Assembly (NCBI GenBank): GCA_900313545.1
Contig: OMRS01000282.1
Location: forward strand, 1 to 18,096
Source: an uncultured Eubacteriales bacterium
Lineage (GTDB): Bacteria > Bacillota_A > Clostridia > Christensenellales > Aristaeellaceae
DNA: 18,096 nt
Reading direction: 5' to 3'
Part shown: positions 7,314-14,516 of the stretch, piece by piece
How positions within the stretch are numbered: position 1 is the stretch's first letter
Layout: the number at the start of each line of letters is the position of its first letter
Notes under the pieces: generated by a model
Seen by the model: only the letters and a program-made list of their open reading frames with translations
Database searches by the model: none
What the model was told of the DNA's origin: nothing
Program-made: the position numbers and the translations under genes

Positions 7314-8069
7314 ATGGAGATCACCCAAAGCTTTTATGACGGCCTGGCCCCATGCTATGACCGGCTGTTTTCCGACTGGGAGGCGGCGACGCGGGAGCAG
7401 GCGGACATCCTTTGCAGGCTGTTTTCCTCCTGCGGGATTTCCCCCGGCGCGCGGGTGCTGGACTGCGCCTGCGGGATCGGGACCCAGGCCATCGGGCTGG
7501 CTGCCCTGGGCTATGCGCTCACCGCATCCGATCTGAGCGGGGAAGCCCTCCGGCAGGCGAGGGAAAGGGCCGGGAAACGGGGCGTGAGGATCCGCTTTGA
7601 ACAGGCGGACTTCCGGGTGCTCTCCCGCAGCTTTCCGGAAGAGTTTGATATCGTCATGGCCATGGACAATGCGCTGCCCCACATGCTCTGCGCCGCCGAC
7701 CTTGAAACGGCGGTGCGGGAAATGGCCGGACGGGTCCGGGAGGGAGGGCTCCTTGCCGCCAGCATCCGGGATTATGACGCGCTTCTGGCGCAGCGGCCGC
7801 CGTACTCGCCGCCCTACATCCACAAAACGGACAGGGGCCGGCGGATCGCCTTCCAGACCTGGGACTGGCAGGGACGAAACTACCGCCTGATCCAGTACCT
7901 CATCGAGGATGAGGGGGCGCCGGAGGTACGCAGGTTTGAATGCGAATACAGGGCGGTCCTCAGGGAGGAGCTGACCGCGCTGCTCCTGGATGCGGGCTGC
8001 CGCCGGGTGGACTGGAAGTTTCCGGAGGAAACCGGGTTTTACCAGCCGGTGGTCCTTGCCATGAGATGA
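7314..8069 (+). CDS. Class I SAM-dependent methyltransferase (glycine/sarcosine N-methyltransferase-like)
   Basis: Cytoplasmic methyltransferase of 251 residues. Motif I is VLDCACGIGTQAIGLA (about residues 49-64), followed by the acidic loop ASDLSG after strand 2 and an ADFR motif after strand 3. FDIVMAMDNALPHML and the SIRDYD segment resemble enzymes annotated as glycine/sarcosine N-methyltransferase-like, where these residues line the amine substrate pocket. That resemblance is from memory and the substrate is not established. I used the ATG at 7314 because GGGGAGGAGA lies just upstream; an in-frame TTG at 7275 has no comparable site. It has its own promoter and a short gap to the next gene. 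Confidence 0.85.
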   Translation: MEITQSFYDGLAPCYDRLFSDWEAATREQADILCRLFSSCGISPGARVLDCACGIGTQAIGLAALGYALTASDLSGEALRQARERAGKRGVRIRFEQADFRVLSRSFPEEFDIVMAMDNALPHMLCAADLETAVREMAGRVREGGLLAASIRDYDALLAQRPPYSPPYIHKTDRGRRIAFQTWDWQGRNYRLIQYLIEDEGAPEVRRFECEYRAVLREELTALLLDAGCRRVDWKFPEETGFYQPVVLAMR

Positions 8070-8097
8070 GCACCCTGCCGGGAAATCCGGAAAAAGC

Positions 8098-8128
8098 CCG
8101 GGGAGCCTGACAGGGGAAGGGCTCCCGG
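8098..8128 (+). terminator. Hairpin after the methyltransferase gene, weak terminator
   Basis: CCGGGGAGCC (8098-8107) pairs with GGCTCCCGG (8120-8128) with one bulged G, 28 bases after the stop. No T-run follows, so termination may be partial and the SH3 gene downstream may be reached by readthrough. Confidence 0.35.
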
Positions 8129-8205
8129 AATCCGCAAAGCGGAAAAGGAATGCGCCAAATGGAGTGGAATCCATGAACAATGCATACGACAAAGGAGGAC
8201 AACGT

Positions 8206-9192
8206 ATGAAAAAGGTGTGGCTATTCATCCTTGTGAGCCTGCTGGCGGTTGCCCTGATGTCTGCCGGCGCGGCGGAAATGACCGGGTCCGATGACGCGGG
8301 GAGCGGACCCATGGTAGGACCGGGAGGGACCAATCCGAACTCGGAGCCGGACACGCCCATCGTGGGGCCTGGCGGGACCAATCCGAATTCGGAGCCGGAC
8401 ACGCCCATCGTGGGGCCTGGCGGGACCAATCCGAACTGGGAGCCGGACACGCCCATCGTGGGGCCTGGCGGGACCAATCCGAACTGGGAGCCGGACACGC
8501 CCATCGTGGGGCCTGGAGGGATCAATCCGAATCCCGAACCGGACACGCCCATCGTGGGGCCCGGCGGAATCTATGACCCGGGTTACATCGACAATCCCGT
8601 CATTCATGTGTACATGTACGTGAACACCTCCAACGGGAAGCACCTGAATGTCCGCCAGAGCCCGGATTCCCAGGCGGCCATCGTTGGAGCGCTCGAATAT
8701 GGGGAACAGGTCCTGGTGACCGGGTATGAGCAGAACCGCACCTGGGCGAGGATCCTCTACGGCAGTGCCGACCGTGCATATGTGCTTGCGCGCTATCTGA
8801 GCTCGAACCCGCCGGGACCGCGTCCTGTTCCGACCGCGACCCCCTATGTCCCGCCGTATTATCCGCCCTACTATCCGCCCTACCAGCCCACGGCCGCGCC
8901 GTATTATCCGCCCTATCAGCCCTATTCGCCCACTGCGCCCTCTCTGGCGCAGCTGAACCAGCAGTTCAACACCATGCAGCTGACCAACGGTGCGGCAACG
9001 GTCACCATCCATCCTCCCCGTGTCGGCGGCTATGTCCCGCTGTACTGGGCGCCGGACACCCAGGCCTCCGTCATCCGCTACTGTACGGAGGGCGAAAGCT
9101 TTTCGGTGGTGGCCTATAACAGCGAATGGCTGCTGCTTCGGGACAACCAGAGCGGCATGACCGGATATGTGACCCGGTCCTCCGCATTCTGA
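8206..9192 (+). CDS. Exported protein with 16-residue tandem repeats and two SH3-like domains
   Basis: Probable secreted or wall-associated protein of 328 residues. A signal peptide (MKKVWLFILVSLLAVALMSAGAA, likely cut before EM) is followed by five tandem copies of VGPGGTNPNxEPDTPI (about 37-116) and a degenerate sixth. Next come a bacterial SH3-like domain (about 131-204, with LNVRQSPDSQAAIVGAL and a W-R-Y pattern), a Pro/Tyr-rich linker of PPYYPPY units (about 214-245), and a second SH3-like domain (about 262-328). Bacterial SH3 domains usually bind cell-wall peptides or proteins; there is no visible catalytic domain, lipobox or LPXTG anchor. The ATG at 8206 has AAAGGAGG 7 bases upstream; an in-frame GTG at 8164 would spoil the signal peptide. 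Function unknown. Confidence 0.85.
   Translation: MKKVWLFILVSLLAVALMSAGAAEMTGSDDAGSGPMVGPGGTNPNSEPDTPIVGPGGTNPNSEPDTPIVGPGGTNPNWEPDTPIVGPGGTNPNWEPDTPIVGPGGINPNPEPDTPIVGPGGIYDPGYIDNPVIHVYMYVNTSNGKHLNVRQSPDSQAAIVGALEYGEQVLVTGYEQNRTWARILYGSADRAYVLARYLSSNPPGPRPVPTATPYVPPYYPPYYPPYQPTAAPYYPPYQPYSPTAPSLAQLNQQFNTMQLTNGAATVTIHPPRVGGYVPLYWAPDTQASVIRYCTEGESFSVVAYNSEWLLLRDNQSGMTGYVTRSSAF
8314..8577 (+). repeat. 48-bp tandem repeat, five full copies plus one degenerate
   Basis: Five in-frame 48-base units start at 8314, 8362, 8410, 8458 and 8506; a sixth from 8554 decays after its first half. Units 3 and 4 are identical at every base and unit 2 differs from them at only two positions, so expansion was recent. 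Each unit encodes one 16-residue Pro/Gly/Asn repeat, so copy-number change would keep the frame. Confidence 0.95.
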
Positions 9193-9194
9193 GA

Positions 9195-9208
9195 TGAGGT
9201 AGACCTCA
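9195..9208. repeat. Short inverted repeat TGAGGT-AG-ACCTCA
   Basis: A perfect 6-2-6 dyad three bases after the SH3 gene stop. It is too short-looped to be a good RNA hairpin and could be a protein site; there is no promoter to link it to. Weakly supported. Confidence 0.25.
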
Positions 9209-9385
9209 AACGCATGGCGCCCGTCGTCCCCCTGAGGGGGACCAGGCCGCCGCGGGGAGGCTGCCCGGGAGGCGCATGAACAGGCTGACCGGGAGCGGAG
9301 GAGGCGGATCTTCAGCCTCCCGCCGGACATCGCAAATGGACCGCCGCAGCCGGATGCGGGGACGCACCGGGAATGCGCAGCAAAG

Positions 9386-9415
9386 AGCCGGACTCCGACG
9401 GAGCCCGGCTTTTTT
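9386..9415 (+). terminator. Intrinsic terminator upstream of the dehydratase gene
   Basis: AGCCGG (9386-9391) pairs with CCGGCT (9405-9410), one A-C mismatch, then CTCC pairs with GGAG around a GAC loop, followed by a T-run ending at 9415. It ends the SH3-protein transcript about 195 bases after the stop. The intervening stretch holds no gene I can support. Confidence 0.8.
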
Positions 9416-9426
9416 GCACGATCGGG

Positions 9427-9450
9427 CAGGACCGGGAAGCTCCCGGCCTG
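9427..9450 (+). other. Hairpin just upstream of the dehydratase ribosome binding site
   Basis: CAGG-A-CCGGGA pairs with TCCCGG-CCTG around an AGC loop, ending 5 bases before GGAAAGGAG. It may shape translation of the dehydratase message. I see no T-box or other known riboswitch motif here. Confidence 0.4.
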
Positions 9451-9469
9451 ATCCGGAAAGGAGACGACA

Positions 9470-10429
9470 ATGAGCCTGACAATCGGGGAAATCAGGGAGG
9501 CGCGCGAGAGGATCCGGACCCACATCCTCTGCACGCCGGTGCTTCGGATGAACAGCCTGGACCGCTTTCTGGGCTGCAGGGTGTATGTCAAGGCGGAGTG
9601 CATGCAGACCACGGGCTCCTTCAAGCTCCGCGGCGTCATGAACAAGGTGCTCTCGCTCTCCGCGGAGGAACTGGAGCGGGGGCTGGTGGCCGCCTCCTCC
9701 GGGAACCATGGCATGGCCCTCGCCTATGCCGGCTGGAAGCTGGGGGTCCGGGTGACCGTGGTCCTTCCGGACACGGCGGCCAGGGTCAAGGCGGAGCGGA
9801 TCCGGGCCTGGGGAGCGGAGACGGTCTGCTGTGAGGTGTCCAAGCGGTTTGAGGTGGCGGAAAGCCTCTGCCGGGAACGGGGGGCAACGCTGGTCCCGCC
9901 CTACAACGACGAGGCGGTGATGGCCGGGCAGGGGACGATGGGGCTGGAGATCGTGAGGCAGTGTCCGGAGCTTGACGCGCTGGTGGTCCCCGTCAGCGGC
10001 GGCGGGCTCCTTGGCGGCGTGGCAGCGGCGGTCAGGGGGCTTCTCCCGCGTGTCAGGATTTTCGGGGCGGAACCGGCAGCCCTTCCCCGGTACACGGAAA
10101 GCCTGCGGGCAGGAAAGCCCGTGACGGTGGAGGGCCGCAGGACCGTCGCGGACGCGCTGGTCTCCCAAAGGCCCGGGGACCTCTGTTTCCCTTGGGTGGC
10201 ATCTCAGACCGACGGGGTGCTGGACGTGGGGGAGGAGGACATCCTCAGGGGGATGAAGCTGCTGCTGATGGAGGGAAAGCTGCTGTGCGAGCCTTCCTCC
10301 GCCATCGGGATCGGGGCGGCGCTTGCCGGCCTTGTGCCGGCGGGCCCCGGGGACAGGGTCTGCTTTGTCATCTCCGGGGGCAATGTGGCCCTGGAACAGC
10401 TGCGGATGCTTGAAAAGGCCGGGTCCTGA
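9470..10429 (+). CDS. PLP-dependent threonine/serine dehydratase
   Basis: Fold-type II PLP enzyme of 319 residues that would deaminate threonine (or serine) to a 2-oxo acid and ammonia. The PLP lysine is Lys52 in TGSFKLRG. The substrate loop SSGNHG is at residues 76-81, the phosphate-binding glycine loop SGGGLLGG at 176-183, and the pyridine-contacting serine at Ser302 in ISGGN. There is no C-terminal ACT-like regulatory domain, so it matches the short catabolic (TdcB-like) type or a serine racemase rather than full biosynthetic IlvA. The ATG follows GGAAAGGAG. It stands between a terminator and the convergent zinc cluster, so it probably forms its own unit, although no clear promoter is visible. 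Threonine versus serine specificity is not resolved. Confidence 0.9.
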   Translation: MSLTIGEIREARERIRTHILCTPVLRMNSLDRFLGCRVYVKAECMQTTGSFKLRGVMNKVLSLSAEELERGLVAASSGNHGMALAYAGWKLGVRVTVVLPDTAARVKAERIRAWGAETVCCEVSKRFEVAESLCRERGATLVPPYNDEAVMAGQGTMGLEIVRQCPELDALVVPVSGGGLLGGVAAAVRGLLPRVRIFGAEPAALPRYTESLRAGKPVTVEGRRTVADALVSQRPGDLCFPWVASQTDGVLDVGEEDILRGMKLLLMEGKLLCEPSSAIGIGAALAGLVPAGPGDRVCFVISGGNVALEQLRMLEKAGS

Positions 10430-10596
10430 CGGGAAAGCCGGCCCTTCCTGAACATGCCTTGCGCGGGTGCAGGGGCGAATCGGGTCCCGTCAGGCGGGCA
10501 AAGCCTCCCGGCACAACCGGACGGGGCTGACGGCCGCAGACGGAAAGGGAGGGCCCTTCACGAACGGATGCTTCTTTGAAACTTCCAGATAGAAGA

Positions 10597-10632
10597 GTGC
10601 CCCCTGCCCGGGCAGGTCCGGGCAGGGGGCAC
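10597..10632 (-). terminator. Hairpin at the 3' end of the zinc cluster
   Basis: Perfect 13-base arms (10597-10609 and 10620-10632) enclose a 10-base loop, 33 bases beyond the last minus-strand stop. On the minus strand it is followed by TCTTCTATC, a modest U-rich tail. It probably ends the zinc operon and may also act on the convergent dehydratase transcript. Confidence 0.6.
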
Positions 10633-10665
10633 GTGTCTGTGGGGAAAGGCACAGGAGCCATCGGG

Positions 10666-11325
10666 TCAGTTGGTGATCCATCCCGTATATCCGCAGCAGC
10701 TGCAGCCCGTGCCGTCACAGCATCCGCACACGACGCGCCCCGCGGTGTCCCCGGCGGAAGCGGTCCGGCTTCGGGCCCGGACCTTTGGCAGGGCCTGGGT
10801 GCACACCGGCGCGGCACTTGAAAAAAGCAGCAGCTGGAGCTCCTGGGAGGCGATGCCGGTTTCGGCGAACCCCGTCTGCCTCTGGAAGAGGGCGACCCGC
10901 TCCGCGGCCGTCCGGTTGTACACGTCCGTCAGGGACGAGCCCTGCCGGATATAGCCCAGTTCCTGAAGGCGCCTCTTGACCTGCAGCACATCCTCCCCGC
11001 GGTCCCCCTGACGGAGGATGCGGTAGTTGAGCAGGGCGGGGTCGGCATCCGGGAGAAAGGTCAGAAAGCTGCGTTTGCAGAAGCCCGTCTGCTGATGGTA
11101 CACAGCCTGGCACCAGTCCCCGGATTCCCCGGTGACAAGGATACAGGTGCCGCAGGGGATCTTCTCCAGCACGCGGGAGCTGCCCTGCGCACCGCTGCGC
11201 AGGTTCAGCGCTCCTATTTCCGTGGTGACCCTGGCCACGAGGCACGCCTGGGCGGCGGATGAACGGGCGGGCGCGCACGTCAGCAGGCAGAGCAGGCAAA
11301 GCAGCGCCGCGGCAGGGCGCCTCAC
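10666..11325 (-). CDS. Exported SH3 plus peptidoglycan-binding protein with Cys-knuckle tail
   Basis: Probable cell-envelope protein of 219 residues. A signal peptide (about 1-25) leads into a bacterial SH3-like domain (about 32-92, with ALNLRSGAQGSSRVLEKIPCGT) and a PG_binding_1-type domain (about 101-168, with LRQGDRGEDVLQVKRRLQELGY and the later TAAERVALFQRQTGF). The tail ends in CGCCDGTGCSCCGYTGW (200-216): two consecutive 8-residue units, the first an exact CxxCxGxG as in DnaJ zinc knuckles. The start is a GTG overlapping the previous stop (GTGA), with GGGAGGC upstream, so it is translationally coupled to the zinc operon. Cell-wall attachment through the binding domain and metal binding by the tail are inferences. 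Confidence 0.8.
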   Translation of the reverse strand: MRRPAAALLCLLCLLTCAPARSSAAQACLVARVTTEIGALNLRSGAQGSSRVLEKIPCGTCILVTGESGDWCQAVYHQQTGFCKRSFLTFLPDADPALLNYRILRQGDRGEDVLQVKRRLQELGYIRQGSSLTDVYNRTAAERVALFQRQTGFAETGIASQELQLLLFSSAAPVCTQALPKVRARSRTASAGDTAGRVVCGCCDGTGCSCCGYTGWITN

Positions 11326-11765
11326 GGGGCCGCCTCCCAGACGACCTGCGCGTCCACCAGGTGGAGGTACGTGTCGCCGTCCTCGTCATAGGCTTCAAGG
11401 CGGCCGGTGACCACGCACCCGGTTCCCTCCTCCGGGTAGTCCCCTGGCCAGGCGTGCTGTCCGGCCCAGACAAACTCGAGGCCCTGGGCGCAGCACGCGG
11501 TCGCGTCGGCAATGACGCAGGAATGGTAGACCACGCCCCGTTCCCTGTCCTCGTAGGGGCTGTATTCGCCGGAGATCCGGAGAATCTTTCCGAGGTAGGG
11601 CTGCGCATCGTAGAGCATGTTGCTGACCTGGGCATAGACGACGGTCCCGCTCATGAGGGTCAGGTCCAGGTCCACCTCCCGCTGCGGGCCGGACATCTCC
11701 GCGGGGGAGGTGCGGCATAGGGCGAGCAGACAGCAGACGAGCAGGGCCAAAGCGGTTTTTTTCAT
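11322..11765 (-). CDS. Exported Cys-containing protein of the zinc operon, likely OB-fold
   Basis: A 147-residue protein with a signal peptide (MKKTALALLVCCLLALC..SPA, likely cut before EM; the Cys lacks a proper lipobox). The mature part is strand-rich: YLGKILRISGEYSPYED, VVYHSCVIADATACCAQGLEFVW, then GCVVTGRLEAYDEDGDTYLHLVDAQV, a layout like small OB-fold domains. Cys83, the Cys91-Cys92 pair and Cys117 are the exported cysteines. I know similar proteins only as hypothetical neighbours of metal transporters, so no function is claimed. It overlaps znuB by ATGA and the next gene by GTGA, so all are made together. A role in zinc delivery or sensing outside the membrane is inferred from context. 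Confidence 0.75.
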   Translation of the reverse strand: MKKTALALLVCCLLALCRTSPAEMSGPQREVDLDLTLMSGTVVYAQVSNMLYDAQPYLGKILRISGEYSPYEDRERGVVYHSCVIADATACCAQGLEFVWAGQHAWPGDYPEEGTGCVVTGRLEAYDEDGDTYLHLVDAQVVWEAAP

Positions 11766-12607
11766 CTGAGGATTCCTCCCTTCACGGCGGCGATGGCCTG
11801 GCAGATCAGGAAGGCGGCGATGTCCACCGCCACGATGGTCGATCCCACCGGCGTTCCGGCGACAATGGACATCAGAATTCCGGTCAGTGCGCAGAAGACG
11901 GAAAGGATGGCGGAGCACAGGGTGACGGAGAGGAAGCTTTTGAACAGGCGCATGGCGGACATGGCGGGGAAGATGATCAGCGCTGAAATCAGCAGGGAGC
12001 CCACCAGATTCATGGCCAGCACGATGATGACCGCAATCACCACGGCGATCAGCAGATTGGTGGCCTCCACCCGAAGTCCGGATGCCCGGGCAAAATCCTC
12101 ATCGAAGGTGACGGCAAAGATCCGGTTGTAAAACAGAATGAAGATGACCACCACGCCCAGGGACAGGACAACGCACAGCCCCACCTCCGCGGAGGTGAGG
12201 GTCAGGATGGAGGTGGAACCGAACAGGGTGGAGCACACGTCGCCCGACAGGTTGGAGGAGGCGGAGAACAGGTTGAGCAGAAGGTACCCGATGGCCAGCG
12301 CGCCCACGGAGATCATGGCCACGGCGGCGTCTCCCTTGATTTTTGCATTCTGGCCCGCCCGCAGGAGCAGCACCGCCGAGAGGACCGTGACCGGCATCAC
12401 AAACAGCAGGTCATTCGTCAGGTTCAGGACGCCGGCGACGGACATGGCCCCGAAGGCCACATGGGAGAGCCCGTCCCCGATAAAGGAGAAGCGCCTCAGA
12501 ACCAGGGTGACGCCCAGCAGCGACGAGCACAGGGCGATGAGCACCCCGACAATCAGGGCATGGCGGACAAAGGGGAACTGGAAGTACATCCGGAGGGTCT
12601 CCATCAT
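11762..12607 (-). CDS. znuB: Zinc ABC transporter permease (ABC-3 family)
   Basis: Membrane permease of 281 residues in the ZnuB/MntB (ABC-3) family, which passes zinc or manganese delivered by the binding protein. It shows repeated hydrophobic segments, the early LLGVTLVLRRFSFIGDGLSHVAFGA stretch that is a family hallmark, and the late NLVGSLLISALIIFPAMSAMRLFKSF segment that couples to the ATPase. It overlaps the stop of znuC by ATGA and the next gene by ATGA. The Zur-type regulator and His-rich binding protein in the cluster favour zinc over manganese. Confidence 0.93.
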   Translation of the reverse strand: MMETLRMYFQFPFVRHALIVGVLIALCSSLLGVTLVLRRFSFIGDGLSHVAFGAMSVAGVLNLTNDLLFVMPVTVLSAVLLLRAGQNAKIKGDAAVAMISVGALAIGYLLLNLFSASSNLSGDVCSTLFGSTSILTLTSAEVGLCVVLSLGVVVIFILFYNRIFAVTFDEDFARASGLRVEATNLLIAVVIAVIIVLAMNLVGSLLISALIIFPAMSAMRLFKSFLSVTLCSAILSVFCALTGILMSIVAGTPVGSTIVAVDIAAFLICQAIAAVKGGILR

Positions 12608-13317
12608 GGCTGCCCGCCTCCTTCCGGGGCCAGAAAACGCCTGGCCAGAGGCGAGGCGAGGTAGGCTGCCCGCGTTCCGAAGAAGGGGACCCCTCCCACG
12701 TGCAGGATATGTGTGGCTTCCTGAAGCGCAGAAGCGAGATCGTGGGTGACCATCAGGAGGGTGATGCCCTCCTCCCGGTTGAGGCGGCGGATCAGGGCGT
12801 ACATTTCCGAGGTGACCCTGGGATCCAGTCCGGCGGCCGGTTCATCCAGCAGCAGCATCTTCCGGGAGGCACACAGGGCGCGCGCCAGCAGGACGCGCTG
12901 CTGCTGTCCGCCGGAGAGCTCCCGGTAGCACCGCGCCGCCAGGCCGCCAAGGTGCAGGTATTCCATGTTCTTTGCGGCAAGCTGTTTTTCCGCCCGGGTG
13001 TAAAAGGGGCGTTTCCCGCACCGCGCCAGGCAGCCGGAGAGGACGATTTCCCGGACGGTTGCGGGAAAATCTTTCTGCGCCGCGGTCTGCTGGGGCAGGT
13101 ATCCGATCTCGGAGCGGATGAGGCCGCCGCCCAGGGAGATGGTCCCGTCAAGGGGCTTCTGCAGCCCGAGAAGGGTTTTCATCAGCGTGGATTTGCCGGA
13201 ACCGTTTTCTCCGACAATGCACAGGTAGTCCCCCGGATTCACCTCGAAATGGAGCCCGGAGAGGACTGCCCGGCCATCATAGCCGAGAGTGACGTGATCA
13301 CAGGTGAGAAGTGCCAT
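12604..13317 (-). CDS. znuC: Zinc ABC transporter ATP-binding protein
   Basis: Cytoplasmic ATPase of 237 residues that powers the ZnuB permease. Walker A is GENGSGKST (36-44), Q-loop YLPQQ (73-77), signature LSGGQQQR (134-141), Walker B MLLLDEP (154-160) and switch His192. The ATG follows CCGGAGGAAACAAC. It begins 52 bases after znuA, across a GC-rich hairpin, and its TGA overlaps the znuB ATG. Confidence 0.94.
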   Translation of the reverse strand: MALLTCDHVTLGYDGRAVLSGLHFEVNPGDYLCIVGENGSGKSTLMKTLLGLQKPLDGTISLGGGLIRSEIGYLPQQTAAQKDFPATVREIVLSGCLARCGKRPFYTRAEKQLAAKNMEYLHLGGLAARCYRELSGGQQQRVLLARALCASRKMLLLDEPAAGLDPRVTSEMYALIRRLNREEGITLLMVTHDLASALQEATHILHVGGVPFFGTRAAYLASPLARRFLAPEGGGQP

Positions 13318-13333
13318 GTTGTTTCCTCCGGAA

Positions 13334-13360
13334 GGCGCGGGGAGAAGTTGTCCCCGCGCC
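13334..13360 (-). other. Intercistronic hairpin between znuA and znuC
   Basis: A perfect 10-bp GC stem (13334-13343 with 13351-13360, 7-base loop) starts about 10 bases after the znuA stop and ends just before the znuC ribosome binding site. There is no T-run. Such stems often protect the upstream message and allow more binding protein than ATPase to be made; that role is inferred. Confidence 0.55.
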
Positions 13361-13369
13361 GGAATGTAT

Positions 13370-14383
13370 TCAGTTCAGTGCTTCCATGAGAACCTCCAGG
13401 TTGGAGGCCATGATGTCCAGATAGGCTGCGCCGGAGCGGACGTCTGCCGCGGTGGTGCCCTGCATGGAATTGAGGGTCAGGACCTTCAGGTCCTTTTCTG
13501 ATGCGGCCTGGATGACGGTTTGCGCGATCCGGTGGCGGGCCCCCTCGAGAGTCAGGACCGCCGGAAGATGCAGCTCGTCCACCTTTCCGGCGAGAAACGC
13601 GATGGTGGCAAAGCTGGCCTCGCTTTCAGCGGAGCAGCCCGAGAAGGCGGCATAGTAGGACAGGCCGTAATCCTCCACGAGATAGCGGAACGGGAACCGG
13701 TCGCCAAAGAGCAGGGTATGGTGCGCGCAGCGGGCGAGTGCATCGCTGTACTGCGCGTCCAGGGCTTCAAGCGCTTTGCAGTAGGCTGCGGCATTGCCGG
13801 TGAAGGTGTCACGCAGGGCGCCTGCCGCCCCGGACATCTTTTCGGCCAGGGCCCGGACCAGCACCTGCGCGTTGCGCAGCGAGAGCCAGATGTGCTCGTC
13901 GGCCTCTTCCTCATGCCCGTGGCCGTCCCCGTGGTCATGATCCTCGTCATGGCCTTCATCATGGTCCTCGCCATGGCCCTCGTCATGGTCGTGCTCCATG
14001 CCTTCGACCAGCTCTTCCGTCCTGACCCGGTCGCCCAGGCATTCAAGGAGGTTGACGGCAACGGGGCGGGGGCTGACAGCTTCCGCAAGCGCATCCTCCA
14101 CCCAATGGTCCGATTCGCCGCCGACATAGACAAACACGTCGCAGGTGGTGACCTCAAGCAGGTCCTCGGCGGTGGGCTGGTAGCTGTGCAGGTCCACACC
14201 GCTGCCCTCGAGCAGGGTGACCTCGACGCCCTGGGCGCCTGCGGAAATCTGCCGGACCCAGTCATAGACCGGGAAAATGGTGGTGACGATGTGCAGTCCG
14301 CTTTCCTGGGCCAGTGCCCCGCAGAGGGAAGCCATGCACAGTACAGCCGCGGCGAGGGCGGCCGGAAATTTGAAGAGTTTCAT
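13370..14383 (-). CDS. znuA: Zinc ABC transporter substrate-binding protein with His-rich loop
   Basis: Extracytoplasmic zinc-binding protein of 337 residues (A-1 cluster). A hydrophobic export signal covers about 1-26 (likely cut ALA-QES). Expected metal ligands are His66 in VDLHSYQPTAEDLL, His164 in ADEHIWLSLRNAQ, and a His of the HH pair at 221-222 before FGDRFPF. Between the first two is the Asp/His-rich loop at 131-157, typical of zinc rather than manganese binders. The usual lipobox is not convincing: both Cys residues in the signal (16 and 21) follow Leu. GGAGG precedes the ATG. It is followed by znuC and znuB on the same strand. Confidence 0.93.
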   Translation of the reverse strand: MKLFKFPAALAAAVLCMASLCGALAQESGLHIVTTIFPVYDWVRQISAGAQGVEVTLLEGSGVDLHSYQPTAEDLLEVTTCDVFVYVGGESDHWVEDALAEAVSPRPVAVNLLECLGDRVRTEELVEGMEHDHDEGHGEDHDEGHDEDHDHGDGHGHEEEADEHIWLSLRNAQVLVRALAEKMSGAAGALRDTFTGNAAAYCKALEALDAQYSDALARCAHHTLLFGDRFPFRYLVEDYGLSYYAAFSGCSAESEASFATIAFLAGKVDELHLPAVLTLEGARHRIAQTVIQAASEKDLKVLTLNSMQGTTAADVRSGAAYLDIMASNLEVLMEALN

Positions 14384-14429
14384 CGGAAAAGTCCTCCGTA
14401 TTCATGTCGGTTGGCTGAAAAAAGGGCGC

Positions 14430-14486
14430 AAAAAACCAGGGAGGGCCCTTCCGGGGACTCGCCTGAAGGGCAGACGGGTCCCCTGG
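14430..14486 (-). terminator. Terminator or attenuator between the small membrane gene and znuA
   Basis: On the minus strand CCAGGG pairs with CCCTGG (outer arms 14481-14486 and 14436-14441), with an inner CCCTTC/GAAGGG pair, followed at once by TTTTTT (14430-14435). It lies 30 bases after the stop of the small gene and 46 bases before znuA. No promoter fits the short gap to znuA, so znuA is probably reached by readthrough. Confidence 0.6.
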
Positions 14487-14516
14487 ACGGATGGGCCTCC
14501 CCGGGTCCTGATTCAG

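Noticed and set aside
8314..8577. The regular 48-bp repeats as a CRISPR array
   Set aside because: Repeats are directly adjacent without unique spacers, in frame inside a coding gene, and no cas genes are near.
9416..9469. T-box or amino-acid riboswitch ahead of the dehydratase gene
   Set aside because: No AGGGTGG-type or TGGNACCGCG-type T-box sequence is present. Only a terminator for the previous gene and a small hairpin are seen.
7179..9714. Two long minus-strand frames over the methyltransferase and SH3 genes, one with MGVSGSxFGLVPPGPT repeats
   Set aside because: The apparent repeats are the antisense reading of the 48-bp tandem repeat of the plus-strand SH3 gene. There are no ribosome binding sites or family motifs.
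10425..10494. Perfect 10-bp inverted repeat CCTGACGGGA / TCCCGTCAGG overlapping the dehydratase stop
   Set aside because: There is no T-run, no adjacent promoter and no further conserved pairing. Such a stem is not rare in GC-rich DNA; it may help form the 3' end but I cannot support a function.
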